Below are positions 1 through 6,091 of a stretch of 9,214 bases of DNA, in pieces. Made by a program: the position numbers and the translations under genes. Numbering within the stretch: the first letter of the stretch is position 1; each line of letters opens with the position of its first letter. The DNA is from Dehalococcoidia bacterium (GTDB lineage Bacteria; Chloroflexota; Dehalococcoidia; Dehalococcoidales; DAOWJH01): positions 1-9,214 of the forward strand of contig DAOWJH010000114.1 in assembly GCA_030640495.1 (NCBI GenBank), written 5' to 3'. Under the pieces are notes generated by a model. That model ran no database searches. It was not told where the DNA came from and was given only the letters and a program-made list of their open reading frames with translations.

Positions 1-25
1 AAAGTGCCAAAGCAATCTCCAACAT
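1..25 (-). CDS. 5' end of an unidentified gene, truncated by the window edge
   Basis: Read on the minus strand, an ATG at 25-23 opens the frame M-L-E-I-A-L-A-L and leaves the window at base 1. It is preceded by a full Shine-Dalgarno sequence, GGGAGG (complement of 33-38), with a 7-nt spacer, which is the main support. A second ATG at 30-28, in another frame, is only 2 nt from the Shine-Dalgarno and is unlikely to be used. Eight residues are too few to assign a product; the hydrophobic start would suit a membrane protein but proves nothing. The gene is divergent from radC, so both would have their promoters in the 26-442 gap, which is largely occupied by a repeat element. Confidence 0.5.
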
Positions 26-77
26 ATCATTACCTCCCAATGTAATAAAATTAAGAGATTGTTTGCTAACCTGTTCC

Positions 78-375
78 CCTGACCCCCTTACCCTAATTAG
101 GCAAGGGGGAGTGTAGGTAGGAGAGGGGCGCTAGCCCCTCTCTAAAATCCCTTCCCCCCTTTGAAGTAATAGATACTGGAGGAGAGTTGAAGAGAGGCGA
201 AGCCTCTCTTCTAGTATTCTTCCCCCTCCCCTTTAAAGGAGAGTCAAAGGGAGGCGAAGCCTCCCTTATATAACTGATTCCCCTTCCCCTTATCAAGGGG
301 AAGGGGATAAAGGGGATAGGGTTACCTAATAGAAATCTAAAAGGGGGTCAGGTAGATAACTTCGATATAGAAAGT
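78..375. repeat. Palindrome-rich repeat element, copy A, between divergent genes
   Basis: This element accounts for most of the 417-bp gene-free stretch 26-442. A 12-bp perfect inverted repeat, CCTGACCCCCTT at 78-89 and its complement at 341-352, encloses a chain of hairpins. Similarity to a second copy near 7165-7292 runs past the inner repeat to 375: 303-375 and 7220-7292 are both 73 bp, begin with the same ten bases, and match at 18 of the last 23 positions. The true boundary is therefore uncertain, and I see no clear target-site duplication. There is no coding capacity beyond low-complexity frames. It resembles the small non-autonomous palindromic elements (MITE- or REP-like) common between bacterial genes; the family is not identified. 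The stems have no T-tracts, so they are not obvious terminators. Confidence 0.7.
121..307. repeat. Array of perfect hairpins inside repeat element copy A
   Basis: Four perfect stems follow one another. 121-129 pairs with 134-142 (9 bp, loop GCTA). 189-198 pairs with 202-211 (10 bp, loop GAA). 247-255 pairs with 259-267 (9 bp, loop GAA). 279-291 pairs with 295-307 (13 bp, loop ATC). A weaker CCTAATTAGG-centred palindrome lies at about 83-107. The arms differ in sequence between hairpins but stay self-complementary. The array reads as three degenerate modules of 58-72 bp (starts 121, 189, 247), each a short-loop hairpin followed by a C-rich/G-rich hairpin. Confidence 0.75.
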
Positions 376-442
376 CTTACCTCTTAGTGCTAGAATATGA
401 GAAAGGAAATATTTCTTAACCCTTGAAGGGGAAAATCTCAAA

Positions 443-1228
443 ATGCCGACAAATGATGCCGCTGGGCACAGAAAAAGACTGCGGGAGAAATTCATTAAAT
501 CGGGACTGGCTGGCTTCCACGACTATGAAGTTATTGAATTACTGCTAACCCTAGGCTCACCCCGTAAGGATTGCAAACAGCAGGCAAAAGAAACCCTTAA
601 AAAATTCAAAACCCTGAGGGGAGTTCTGCAAGCTTCTCCCCGGGAGCTACAGGAACTAGATGGAATTGGACCTCACAGTGCCTTTGGCATCAAACTGGTG
701 CAGGAAGTAGCCAGAGAGCTTCTCAAACAGAAGATTATTGATAAACCGGTTTATAAATCGGCCAAGGAGATTTTTGATTATCTCTACTACTCAATGCGAG
801 ACCTCACCAAGGAAGTATTTAAGGTTATTTATTTAAATAGCCAGAACCAGATTATTGATACCACTGACCTCTCTGAAGGAACCATAAATAGTAGTGCTAT
901 CTCCCCCCGTGAGGTTATGGAAAATGCCATTAGATACCATGCCGCCTCACTGATTTTTGCCCATAACCACCCTTCAGGCAACCCTGAGCCCAGCCCCAGC
1001 GATAAAGACCTGACCAGGGACCTGGTCTATGCCGGAAGTATTATGCGGATTAAGGTCTTAGACCATGTTATAATAGGTGGGAATAAATACTTTAGCTTCG
1101 CTGGTGAAGGACTAATTGAAGAATACGAACTGAATTTCTTAAATCTGAAAATAAAGGGGGTGTCCGAGGCTAAGCGAAGGCTATACAGAGCTAAATTATT
1201 TGACTCTGAGCTTCACTGGCACCCATAG
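443..1228 (+). CDS. radC: RadC family JAB/MPN-domain protein
   Basis: RadC (UPF0758) protein of 261 residues. The N-terminal part carries the family's helical start and a helix-hairpin-helix segment (LDGIGPHSA, residues 72-80). The C-terminal JAB/MPN metalloprotease-like domain has the diagnostic AHNHPSGNPEPSPSD stretch, giving zinc ligands His174, His176 and Asp187, with Glu145 a candidate catalytic acid. Despite the name, the cellular role of RadC is not settled; the domain suggests a zinc-dependent hydrolase acting with DNA. The protein is about 30-40 residues longer than typical RadC (about 220-230), because a charged tail ending HWHP follows the JAB domain. The ATG at 443 has only a weak, distant purine run (AAGGGG, 12 nt away), so the start is less certain than the identity. 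It stands alone, downstream of repeat element A. Confidence 0.93.
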   Translation: MPTNDAAGHRKRLREKFIKSGLAGFHDYEVIELLLTLGSPRKDCKQQAKETLKKFKTLRGVLQASPRELQELDGIGPHSAFGIKLVQEVARELLKQKIIDKPVYKSAKEIFDYLYYSMRDLTKEVFKVIYLNSQNQIIDTTDLSEGTINSSAISPREVMENAIRYHAASLIFAHNHPSGNPEPSPSDKDLTRDLVYAGSIMRIKVLDHVIIGGNKYFSFAGEGLIEEYELNFLNLKIKGVSEAKRRLYRAKLFDSELHWHP

Positions 1229-1272
1229 CTAACAAACGACCTTTTAGGCTAACCTTTTCCCATCATTTTCGT

Positions 1273-1278
1273 TATAAT
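1273..1278 (+). promoter_or_regulatory. Candidate -10 box for the I42 lipoprotein gene
   Basis: A consensus TATAAT lies 28 bp before the ATG at 1307, in the 78-bp gap after radC. No good -35 hexamer sits 16-18 bp upstream, so this is a candidate only. A strong Shine-Dalgarno, AGGGGG (1296-1301), follows 5 nt before the start codon. Confidence 0.4.
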
Positions 1279-1306
1279 TATAGTAACTAATTGACAGGGG
1301 GATTTT

Positions 1307-1690
1307 ATGAAGAGGTTGTTGCTATTGGTGGCAGTGGTAGCTGTCTGCCTGGTAGCTGGCTGCGCTGGAGGAGTTAAGACCTATACTGATTCAGGGCAGA
1401 CAATAGGCATTGGCGTTAACCAGGAGTTTGTTATCGCCCTCGGTTCTAATCCTACTACCGGCTATAGCTGGCAGGTAAGTCACGATGAGACCAGGCTGGA
1501 ACTTGTGGGTGGTGAGAGTACATATAAGCAAGGTAAAGAAGCTGAACAGGGTGTGGTCGGTGCTGGTGGCATTGAATATTTCCGGTTCAAGGCACTGAAA
1601 ACAGGGGAAACCAAGATAACCCTGGTCTATAAGCGACTGTGGGAAGAAGAGTTTCTAGACCAGAAGGTATTTACAGTTAACATAAAGTAA
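1307..1690 (+). CDS. Chagasin-type (I42) cysteine protease inhibitor lipoprotein
   Basis: Small exported protein of 127 residues. A basic N-terminus, a hydrophobic stretch and the lipobox LVAGC place the lipid-attached cysteine at position 19, so it should be anchored on the outer face of the membrane. The mature part has the three signature loops of the chagasin/inhibitor I42 fold: NPTTGYSW (48-55), GAGG (85-88) and an RLW variant of the usual RPW motif (110-112). Members of this family block papain-like cysteine proteases by inserting these loops into the active-site cleft. The target here is unknown; a protective role against secreted or environmental proteases is inference. The start is well supported by AGGGGG with a 5-nt spacer. 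It converges with ogt, only 7 bp separating the two genes and no clear terminator between them. Confidence 0.9.
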   Translation: MKRLLLLVAVVAVCLVAGCAGGVKTYTDSGQTIGIGVNQEFVIALGSNPTTGYSWQVSHDETRLELVGGESTYKQGKEAEQGVVGAGGIEYFRFKALKTGETKITLVYKRLWEEEFLDQKVFTVNIK

Positions 1691-1697
1691 GCTTCAC

Positions 1698-2240
1698 CTA
1701 AATATTGACTGAGGCTTCCAAGTCAAGAAGATGCCTCTTCATCTCCAGCCCCCCACCAAAGCCACCGAGCTTGCCATCAATGTTTAATACCCGATGACAG
1801 GGGATAATAATAGGTAGAGGGTTTCTGGACATAGCCTGCCCTACCGCCCGCGCCGCCTTCGGCTTCTTAACCTGCTCAGCCACCCAGCTGTAGCTTCTAG
1901 TTTTACCGTAAGGGATTAGCTTGGTTATCTCCCATACCTCACGCTGAAAGGGGGTAGCCCGGGACAGGTCAAGTTCATCAGGGAAGGTCATCCTATGACC
2001 GCTAAAGTAAATCCTGAGCCGTTGCATTAAGTCCTCAAACAGATGGGGTGACCGGGTGGCATAATTTACGCTATCACCTAGTAACTGGTGCGCTTCTTGA
2101 CCTGAGCACTGGGGCAGGGTTATGGACAATAACCCCTTTGCCGAGCCCAATATTCCTATCCAGCCCATATCGGTATCAAATGTGATGTATTTTAGCCCCT
2201 CGGTCATAGATTTATGATGTCTGGCTTTAGCTTCTTCCAT
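1698..2240 (-). CDS. ogt: Methylated-DNA--[protein]-cysteine S-methyltransferase
   Basis: Suicide DNA repair protein that moves an alkyl group from O6-alkylguanine to its own cysteine. The active-site motif IPCHRV gives Cys148 as acceptor with His149. The helix-turn-helix with the arginine finger is seen as ARAVGQAMSRNP (Arg131, Asn140), and the C-terminal GGFGGGLEMKRHLL matches the conserved GG-GLE-K--LL element with its Glu. The N-terminal 80 or so residues form the variable domain of the family. At 180 residues the length is normal. Its ATG lies 3 bp after the hpf stop, so it is the last gene of the cluster and probably translationally coupled. The Shine-Dalgarno is poor, and an internal Met at residue 12 is an alternative start. 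The nearby convergent gene leaves no room for a separate terminator. Confidence 0.95.
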   Translation of the reverse strand: MEEAKARHHKSMTEGLKYITFDTDMGWIGILGSAKGLLSITLPQCSGQEAHQLLGDSVNYATRSPHLFEDLMQRLRIYFSGHRMTFPDELDLSRATPFQREVWEITKLIPYGKTRSYSWVAEQVKKPKAARAVGQAMSRNPLPIIIPCHRVLNIDGKLGGFGGGLEMKRHLLDLEASVNI

Positions 2241-2243
2241 TGC

Positions 2244-2789
2244 TCAGCCCAGCTCAGGCTCAATCAGCCCGTAGCTACCATCCCTTCGTCGGTATACCAG
2301 ATTAACCTTTTCAGTATCAGCGTTAAGGAACAGAAAAAAGTCGTGCCCCAGAAGTTCCATCTGGTCTATAGCTTCGGCCACAGACATTGGCTTGATGGCA
2401 AACTGTTTGACCTTGACCACCCGGCTAACAGGCTGTTTCTCCTCGGCTTCCTCGCTGAACCCCCCTCTAGCCAATGAGCTACCCCTCCCCTTCTCATATA
2501 GCTTCCCCTTGTAATGCTCAATTTGCCGATTCATAACCTCTGCCACCTTATCAATAGCGGTGAATAGGTCTTGCCCCCGCTCCTCACCCCTGAGTAAGGT
2601 GCCGCTGCTATTTATGGTTACCTGCACCACAAAGTGCTGCTGAGGAGACTTTGTCTTTTCTTCAGAAACTTCTACTTTATAGTCTATAATGTCAGATAGA
2701 TGACGACCGAGCTTACCCAGCTTACGCTCAATATATTTGCGCACTGCCGGCACTAACTTCACATTTTTACCGGTTATCTGTAGCTCCAT
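2244..2789 (-). CDS. hpf: Long-form ribosome hibernation promoting factor (HPF)
   Basis: Stationary-phase factor of 181 residues with both parts of long HPF. The N-terminal S30AE/RaiA domain (about 1-100, starting MELQITGKNVKLV) binds the decoding region of the 30S subunit. The C-terminal dimerisation domain (about 122-181, with VVKVKQFAIKPMSVAEAI and GHDFFLFLNADTE) joins two ribosomes into inactive 100S particles. A charged, variable linker separates them. The start is supported by GGAG with a 7-nt spacer, 13 bp after the comF stop. The comF-hpf pairing is a recurrent gene order, also seen in Bacillus. Stress or stationary-phase control would be expected from the family, but I see no dedicated promoter inside comF. 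Confidence 0.95.
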   Translation of the reverse strand: MELQITGKNVKLVPAVRKYIERKLGKLGRHLSDIIDYKVEVSEEKTKSPQQHFVVQVTINSSGTLLRGEERGQDLFTAIDKVAEVMNRQIEHYKGKLYEKGRGSSLARGGFSEEAEEKQPVSRVVKVKQFAIKPMSVAEAIDQMELLGHDFFLFLNADTEKVNLVYRRRDGSYGLIEPELG

Positions 2790-2802
2790 CTTCTTACTCC
2801 GA

Positions 2803-3522
2803 TTAATTCTTAAAAATTTCTCTGGCTAGCACTAGCCCCCACACTGAGGTAGCTCCGGCTATCTTTAATGCTGCAGCGCAGGCATCAAGGGTAGCCCCGG
2901 AGGTAGAGACATCATCTGTGAGTAGCACTTGCTTACCCCTTAGCCTGCGGTCACGGCAGGTAAAGGCACCGGCTACATTGTTCCGCCTTTCATCCACAGT
3001 CGCTGTTCTGGCTTGAGGAGGAGCATGCCGCTGTCGGATGAGGCAATCATCAACTACAGGCAAGTTGGTAAGTCTGCTTAGCTCCTTGGCTAGCAAGCTG
3101 GATTGATTATAGCCCCGCTCCCTTAATCGTTTCTGGTGCAGTGGCACCGGCACTAGAACCTCTCCTGGCATAGGGTTGGTGACGAGGTAATCGTTTAGTA
3201 GCTTAGCCAGGGGTTCAACCAGGGCTCTGAGGTTCCTGTATTTTAGCTGATGGATAGCTTGGCGCATTACCCCATCAAATCGGAATGGAGAGCGAATGCC
3301 GTCTATCTCTGCCCGCCAGCCAACGCAGCTAGGACAAAGCACACTGTTGGATTGGGGTCTGCCGCACTTGGGGCAAAGTGGGGGCATAATTCGGGGTATC
3401 AAGCGGCTGCAGGTAGAACAAATAAAGTCTCCTTCCTTCCCACAGCCTACACACCGTTTCGGGAACAAAAGGTCAACTGCCATCCCCTTAAGCTTAGCTA
3501 CTTGAGGGAACACATTCATCAT
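2803..3522 (-). CDS. comF: ComF family protein with zinc fingers and phosphoribosyltransferase-type domain
   Basis: ComF/ComFC protein of 239 residues, linked in other bacteria to DNA uptake during natural transformation. The N-terminal part has four CxxC pairs (Cys24/27, 35/38, 50/53, 63/66), forming the usual double zinc finger right after the LLFPKRC motif. The C-terminal part is a type I phosphoribosyltransferase fold, with RGYNQS (136-141) and the PRPP-loop motif VLLTDDVSTSGATLD (199-213). No other competence genes occur in the window, so a DNA-uptake role is not shown here. Two ATGs in tandem (3522 and 3519) are possible; AGG lies 2 nt before the first and 5 nt before the second, favouring 3519 slightly. 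It is preceded by a zinc-ribbon gene and followed by hpf. Confidence 0.93.
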   Translation of the reverse strand: MMNVFPQVAKLKGMAVDLLFPKRCVGCGKEGDFICSTCSRLIPRIMPPLCPKCGRPQSNSVLCPSCVGWRAEIDGIRSPFRFDGVMRQAIHQLKYRNLRALVEPLAKLLNDYLVTNPMPGEVLVPVPLHQKRLRERGYNQSSLLAKELSRLTNLPVVDDCLIRQRHAPPQARTATVDERRNNVAGAFTCRDRRLRGKQVLLTDDVSTSGATLDACAAALKIAGATSVWGLVLAREIFKN

Positions 3523-3552
3523 AACCTAAAGATAGTGAACCCCTGGATATTT

Positions 3553-3765
3553 TTAGCGGGAGCGAGAGCTGTGAAGTGCCCCACTCATAATGGGTTCATT
3601 AATATAAACATCGCCATTCCTGATTTTTAGGTTAAAACCGCAATCAGGATTGGTGCAAACCCATGCCTTGTATGTAATAGGTGCCCCTTGACTACCAAAA
3701 TCAGATAGGGGCACTAAGTCTCCGGTCTTGCACTTCTGGCATTTGGGAAAATTAAATTGTTCCAC
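3553..3765 (-). CDS. Small zinc-ribbon protein, GTG start
   Basis: About 70 residues with one predicted zinc ribbon: CQKC near the N-terminus (Cys9, Cys12) and CTNPDCGF later (Cys37, Cys42), a CxxC-x24-CxxxxC pattern like single C4 fingers of topoisomerase and related ribbons. The C-terminus is short and basic (HSSRSR). Specific function unknown; nucleic-acid or protein binding is the only reasonable guess. The start chosen is GTG at 3765, because GGGAGG (3779-3774) is 8 nt upstream. An in-frame GTG at 3774 overlaps that Shine-Dalgarno and cannot use it. A good promoter lies directly upstream, so this may be the first gene of a zinc-ribbon-comF-hpf-ogt transcript. It ends 30 bp before comF. 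Confidence 0.75.
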   Translation of the reverse strand: MEQFNFPKCQKCKTGDLVPLSDFGSQGAPITYKAWVCTNPDCGFNLKIRNGDVYINEPIMSGALHSSRSR

Positions 3766-3773
3766 GAGGTCCA

Positions 3774-3779
3774 CCTCCC
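3774..3779 (-). promoter_or_regulatory. Ribosome binding site that decides the zinc-ribbon start
   Basis: GGGAGG on the minus strand, 8 nt before the GTG at 3765. Because its last G is the first base of the upstream in-frame GTG, it argues for the shorter 70-residue product. Confidence 0.7.
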
Positions 3780-3800
3780 GACCAAATTTTAATCTTCTGT

Positions 3801-3829
3801 AGTATACACTAAGCGCTGGCTGTTGACAA
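3801..3829 (-). promoter_or_regulatory. Sigma70-like promoter before the zinc-ribbon/comF/hpf/ogt genes
   Basis: On the minus strand, TTGTCA (3829-3824) and TATACT (3806-3801) are separated by exactly 17 bp; each differs from the consensus hexamer at one position. The -35 box lies in the last codons of thpR. Transcription would start near 3794, leaving a short leader before the Shine-Dalgarno at 3779. It gives the four downstream genes a transcript independent of rplY, the amidohydrolase and thpR. Confidence 0.6.
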
Positions 3830-4411
3830 GGGCTTATTTAACCCAACTGCGCTAATTCTACTGTAAATAGCACCCTCTCTGGTTAGCTGACTCCTCATCA
3901 GGCTAATAGTATCAACCTTAATGGTATAGGCTACCTCAAATCTGGTGCCGGCTATAAGCTCCCCCAATCTTTGTCGCTCATCCAGTGACGCCTGATTACG
4001 CAGGCGAGCCAGGGTCAAATGGGGGGTAAACGGGCGTGACTCAGGGGCAAAGCCAAGACGAGCCAGATTAGACTCAATGCGTTGCTGAAGCTGAGCGAGC
4101 CTATCTACCTCCCCGCTTATCCCTACCCAAACTACCTGAACTCGCCTCAAATTGGGGAAAGCCCCTAGCTCTTTGACTTCTAGGTGGAAGGGAGATATTC
4201 CCTGGACAGCCTCATTCATGGACTTGGTTATTTGGCTAATCTTGTCTACGGCAATGCTGCCCAGGAATTTTAAGGTTAGGTGGATACTATACGGGTTAAC
4301 CCACTTCACCCCGGGCTGCTTACCCGATTTCAGTTGAGCCTCAAGCTGGTTAAGTCCCAGCTTTAACTCATTAGGTAGCTCAATAGCAATAAAAGAGCGA
4401 ACCTGTTCCAT
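3809..4411 (-). CDS. thpR: RNA 2',3'-cyclic phosphodiesterase (2'-5' RNA ligase family)
   Basis: Member of the 2H phosphoesterase superfamily, 200 residues, the usual size. Both catalytic HxT motifs are present: HLTLKFLG (His44, Thr46) and HLTLAR (His131, Thr133). The typical opening RSFIAIELP and the KWVNP segment just before the first motif also match. The enzyme opens 2',3'-cyclic phosphate ends of RNA to 2'-phosphates; the ligase activity described for some members is probably secondary. The ATG at 4411 has AAGG 9 nt upstream and lies 10 bp after the amidohydrolase stop, so the two are probably co-transcribed. Its 3' end carries the -35 box of the next promoter. Confidence 0.93.
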   Translation of the reverse strand: MEQVRSFIAIELPNELKLGLNQLEAQLKSGKQPGVKWVNPYSIHLTLKFLGSIAVDKISQITKSMNEAVQGISPFHLEVKELGAFPNLRRVQVVWVGISGEVDRLAQLQQRIESNLARLGFAPESRPFTPHLTLARLRNQASLDERQRLGELIAGTRFEVAYTIKVDTISLMRSQLTREGAIYSRISAVGLNKPLSTASA

Positions 4412-4421
4412 AACTCAAGCC

Positions 4422-5273
4422 TTACTTAGTTTTAATGCCCAGCAGCCTTTGGGCATTACCTGATAGAATCAGGCTCCTTGTTTCCTCAGGCAAATCCAGG
4501 GAATTAATCTCGCTAAGCAGCCGATTCTGTGTTAGCAGGGGGTAGTCGCTGCCGAAGAGAATCTTGTCACCACCGACAAGCTGAATGACCTGATTATACA
4601 CCTGAGGACTGTACAGGAAGGGGGAGGCTGCGGTATCAAAATAGACATTATGTAGCGCCTGTTTTACTTCAGGCATTAAAGCATAGAAGGGCAGACCGCC
4701 ACCCCAATGGGCGCAGACTATGGTTAAATCGGCGAAGCTAGTAATAAAGGGGTAGAGTATATCTGGGGTAACACCCCCCTTGCCCGGATACTCATGACCT
4801 ACCGGCTCAGAGGCGTGGGTGAGCAGGATTAGCTTATACTTCCTTATAACCTCAATAAATGGCTCCATCACCTGCTCATCCTTGAGGTCAAATAGCTGCA
4901 TATCTGGTCGCATCTCACCAACCCCCCTTATCCCCCCCTTGGCACAGCGTTCTATCTCAGCTATGGCTGCTGCATAGGAATTTGGCTGAACAGTGCAGAA
5001 ACCTATCAAACGCTTCGGATAACGGGCTACTGATTCTAAAATGTAGTCGTTGGTTTCAACACACAGCTCGTGAGTAGTCCAGCCGATATTGGTGATAACC
5101 GAAATATCAACCTTGTTCTTATCCATATCGGCAATGAGTTCATCAGCAGTGGCGAGCTTAGCCTCTTTCTTGGAGTACAAAATAGCGAAGCAGGAGTCAC
5201 TATCAATATACTTACTGCGTTTTTTCTTTATCTGGGGCGAAAATACATGGGTGTGAAAATCAATAATCATCAT
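4422..5273 (-). CDS. Amidohydrolase family (amidohydrolase_2) metal-dependent hydrolase
   Basis: TIM-barrel metal-dependent hydrolase of 283 residues, similar in plan to the ACMSD/amidohydrolase_2 group. Metal-site residues appear in order: HTH near the start (His7, His9), a possible Glu120 in GVGE, His153 in LLTHASEP, His189 in CAHWGGG and Asp243 in FGSDYPL. The overall set suggests a hydrolase or decarboxylase with one catalytic metal; the substrate cannot be read from the sequence. The final 40 residues (SLILSGNAQRLLG) match the usual family end. ATG codons at 5273 and 5270 are both possible and neither has a recognisable Shine-Dalgarno. The gap from rplY is 42 bp with no convincing promoter, so it is probably read from the rplY transcript. 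Confidence 0.88.
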   Translation of the reverse strand: MMIIDFHTHVFSPQIKKKRSKYIDSDSCFAILYSKKEAKLATADELIADMDKNKVDISVITNIGWTTHELCVETNDYILESVARYPKRLIGFCTVQPNSYAAAIAEIERCAKGGIRGVGEMRPDMQLFDLKDEQVMEPFIEVIRKYKLILLTHASEPVGHEYPGKGGVTPDILYPFITSFADLTIVCAHWGGGLPFYALMPEVKQALHNVYFDTAASPFLYSPQVYNQVIQLVGGDKILFGSDYPLLTQNRLLSEINSLDLPEETRSLILSGNAQRLLGIKTK

Positions 5274-5315
5274 AAATTAACAGAACACTTGAATGATTCC
5301 AAACTGGGTATCGGC

Positions 5316-5981
5316 TTAATCAGCAGGTTCCTGTTCTGCCTTTTCCTCTCCAGCAGGTGCTTCCGCCTCCACTTCTGCTACCACCTCCTCTACCTCCTCT
5401 ACTACCTCCTCTACCCTCTCCACACGCACCTCACTAACCTTCACCACCATTTGGTCAAGGTCAGTATTAAGAGTAATATTCGGGCTAAGAGTGATGTCCC
5501 TGACATAAATTGCCTGCTCCTTCTCCTCCAGTGGGCTCAGGTCAACATTTATTTGGGGCGGGACCTCTCCGGGCAGGCACTCAATACTGAGGCTGGTGAC
5601 CCCATGAGTTAGGCTACGCCCCTTCTCTTTCAATGCTGGGGCTTCACCAACCAGGATAATAGGAACATCTACCTTTATCTTTCCCCCTTTTTGTACTTGG
5701 TATAAGTCTACGTGGAGCAGTTGTCCGCTTATTTCATCCCTTTGGATTTCACGGATGAACACACTTTTTGGTTGCTTGTCGGCTTCAATACTACAACTAA
5801 GGAGCCTTGTCATTCCCGCCTGGGCTATAATACGCTGAAGTTCAGCAGTATTACACTGCAGTGATAATGACTCAAGATTGTGTCCAAAAAGGTGAATTGG
5901 GGTGATGCCCTGACGGCGTAGAAATCTTGTCTTCTTACCTAGTATGTCTCTTTTGGTAGCTCGTAATTTTAGACCTTCCAT
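5316..5981 (-). CDS. rplY: Large ribosomal subunit protein bL25 (Ctc, long form)
   Basis: 221-residue L25/TL5/Ctc protein that binds 5S rRNA in the 50S subunit. The N-terminal rRNA-binding domain (1-about 96) includes the characteristic VFIREIQRDEISGQLLHVDL. The second beta domain follows (about 103-186, with VPIILVGEAPAL and NVDLSPLEEKEQAIYVRDI). The tail (187-221) is strongly acidic, rich in Val-Glu repeats and then Ala/Glu/Pro, as in long Ctc proteins. The tail is encoded by a short DNA repeat: ACCTCCTCT occurs on the plus strand at 5383, 5392 and 5404. The start is supported by AGGAG with suitable spacing. It is divergent from the transketolase genes and leads the minus-strand cluster. 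Confidence 0.95.
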   Translation of the reverse strand: MEGLKLRATKRDILGKKTRFLRRQGITPIHLFGHNLESLSLQCNTAELQRIIAQAGMTRLLSCSIEADKQPKSVFIREIQRDEISGQLLHVDLYQVQKGGKIKVDVPIILVGEAPALKEKGRSLTHGVTSLSIECLPGEVPPQINVDLSPLEEKEQAIYVRDITLSPNITLNTDLDQMVVKVSEVRVERVEEVVEEVEEVVAEVEAEAPAGEEKAEQEPAD

Positions 5982-6042
5982 TCATCCTCTCCTGTTCTAC
6001 CTATTTAAGCAGAGATGGATATAAAAAATCAAGTCAGCCTAT

Positions 6043-6058
6043 GTAGACTTATGTCTAC
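6043..6058. promoter_or_regulatory. Palindrome overlapping the transketolase promoter, possible operator
   Basis: GTAGAC and GTCTAC form a perfect 6-bp inverted repeat with a 4-bp TTAT centre in the 92-110-bp region between rplY and the transketolase N gene. It covers the -35 box and the first part of the spacer, where a bound repressor would block transcription. No regulator is identified, and the site could serve either divergent gene. Confidence 0.4.
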
Positions 6059-6072
6059 GACTGCTGTATAAT
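6044..6072 (+). promoter_or_regulatory. Promoter of the transketolase genes
   Basis: TAGACT (6044-6049) and a consensus TATAAT (6067-6072) are 17 bp apart. Transcription would begin near 6079, downstream of the ATG at 6074. That excludes 6074 as a start codon and leaves a very short leader, with the Shine-Dalgarno GGAGGGG at 6080-6086 and ATG at 6092. Confidence 0.6.
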
Positions 6073-6091
6073 AATGGCTGGAGGGGTAGTA

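Noticed and set aside
93..296. Proline/serine-rich minus-strand reading frame as a gene
   Set aside because: It lies wholly on the hairpin array, its composition is explained by the G/C-rich palindromes, and it has no recognisable domain.
121..307. Hairpins upstream of radC as intrinsic terminators
   Set aside because: The stems lack following T-tracts on either strand and lie between divergent gene starts, where no transcript needs to end.
443..1690. radC plus secreted protease inhibitor as part of a defence or phage island
   Set aside because: Neither neighbour shows restriction, toxin, phage or transposase features; the setting is housekeeping.
6074..6076. ATG 6074 as the start of tktN
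   Set aside because: The -10 box TATAAT ends at 6072, so this codon would be upstream of the transcript start; ATG 6092 has a well-spaced GGAGG.
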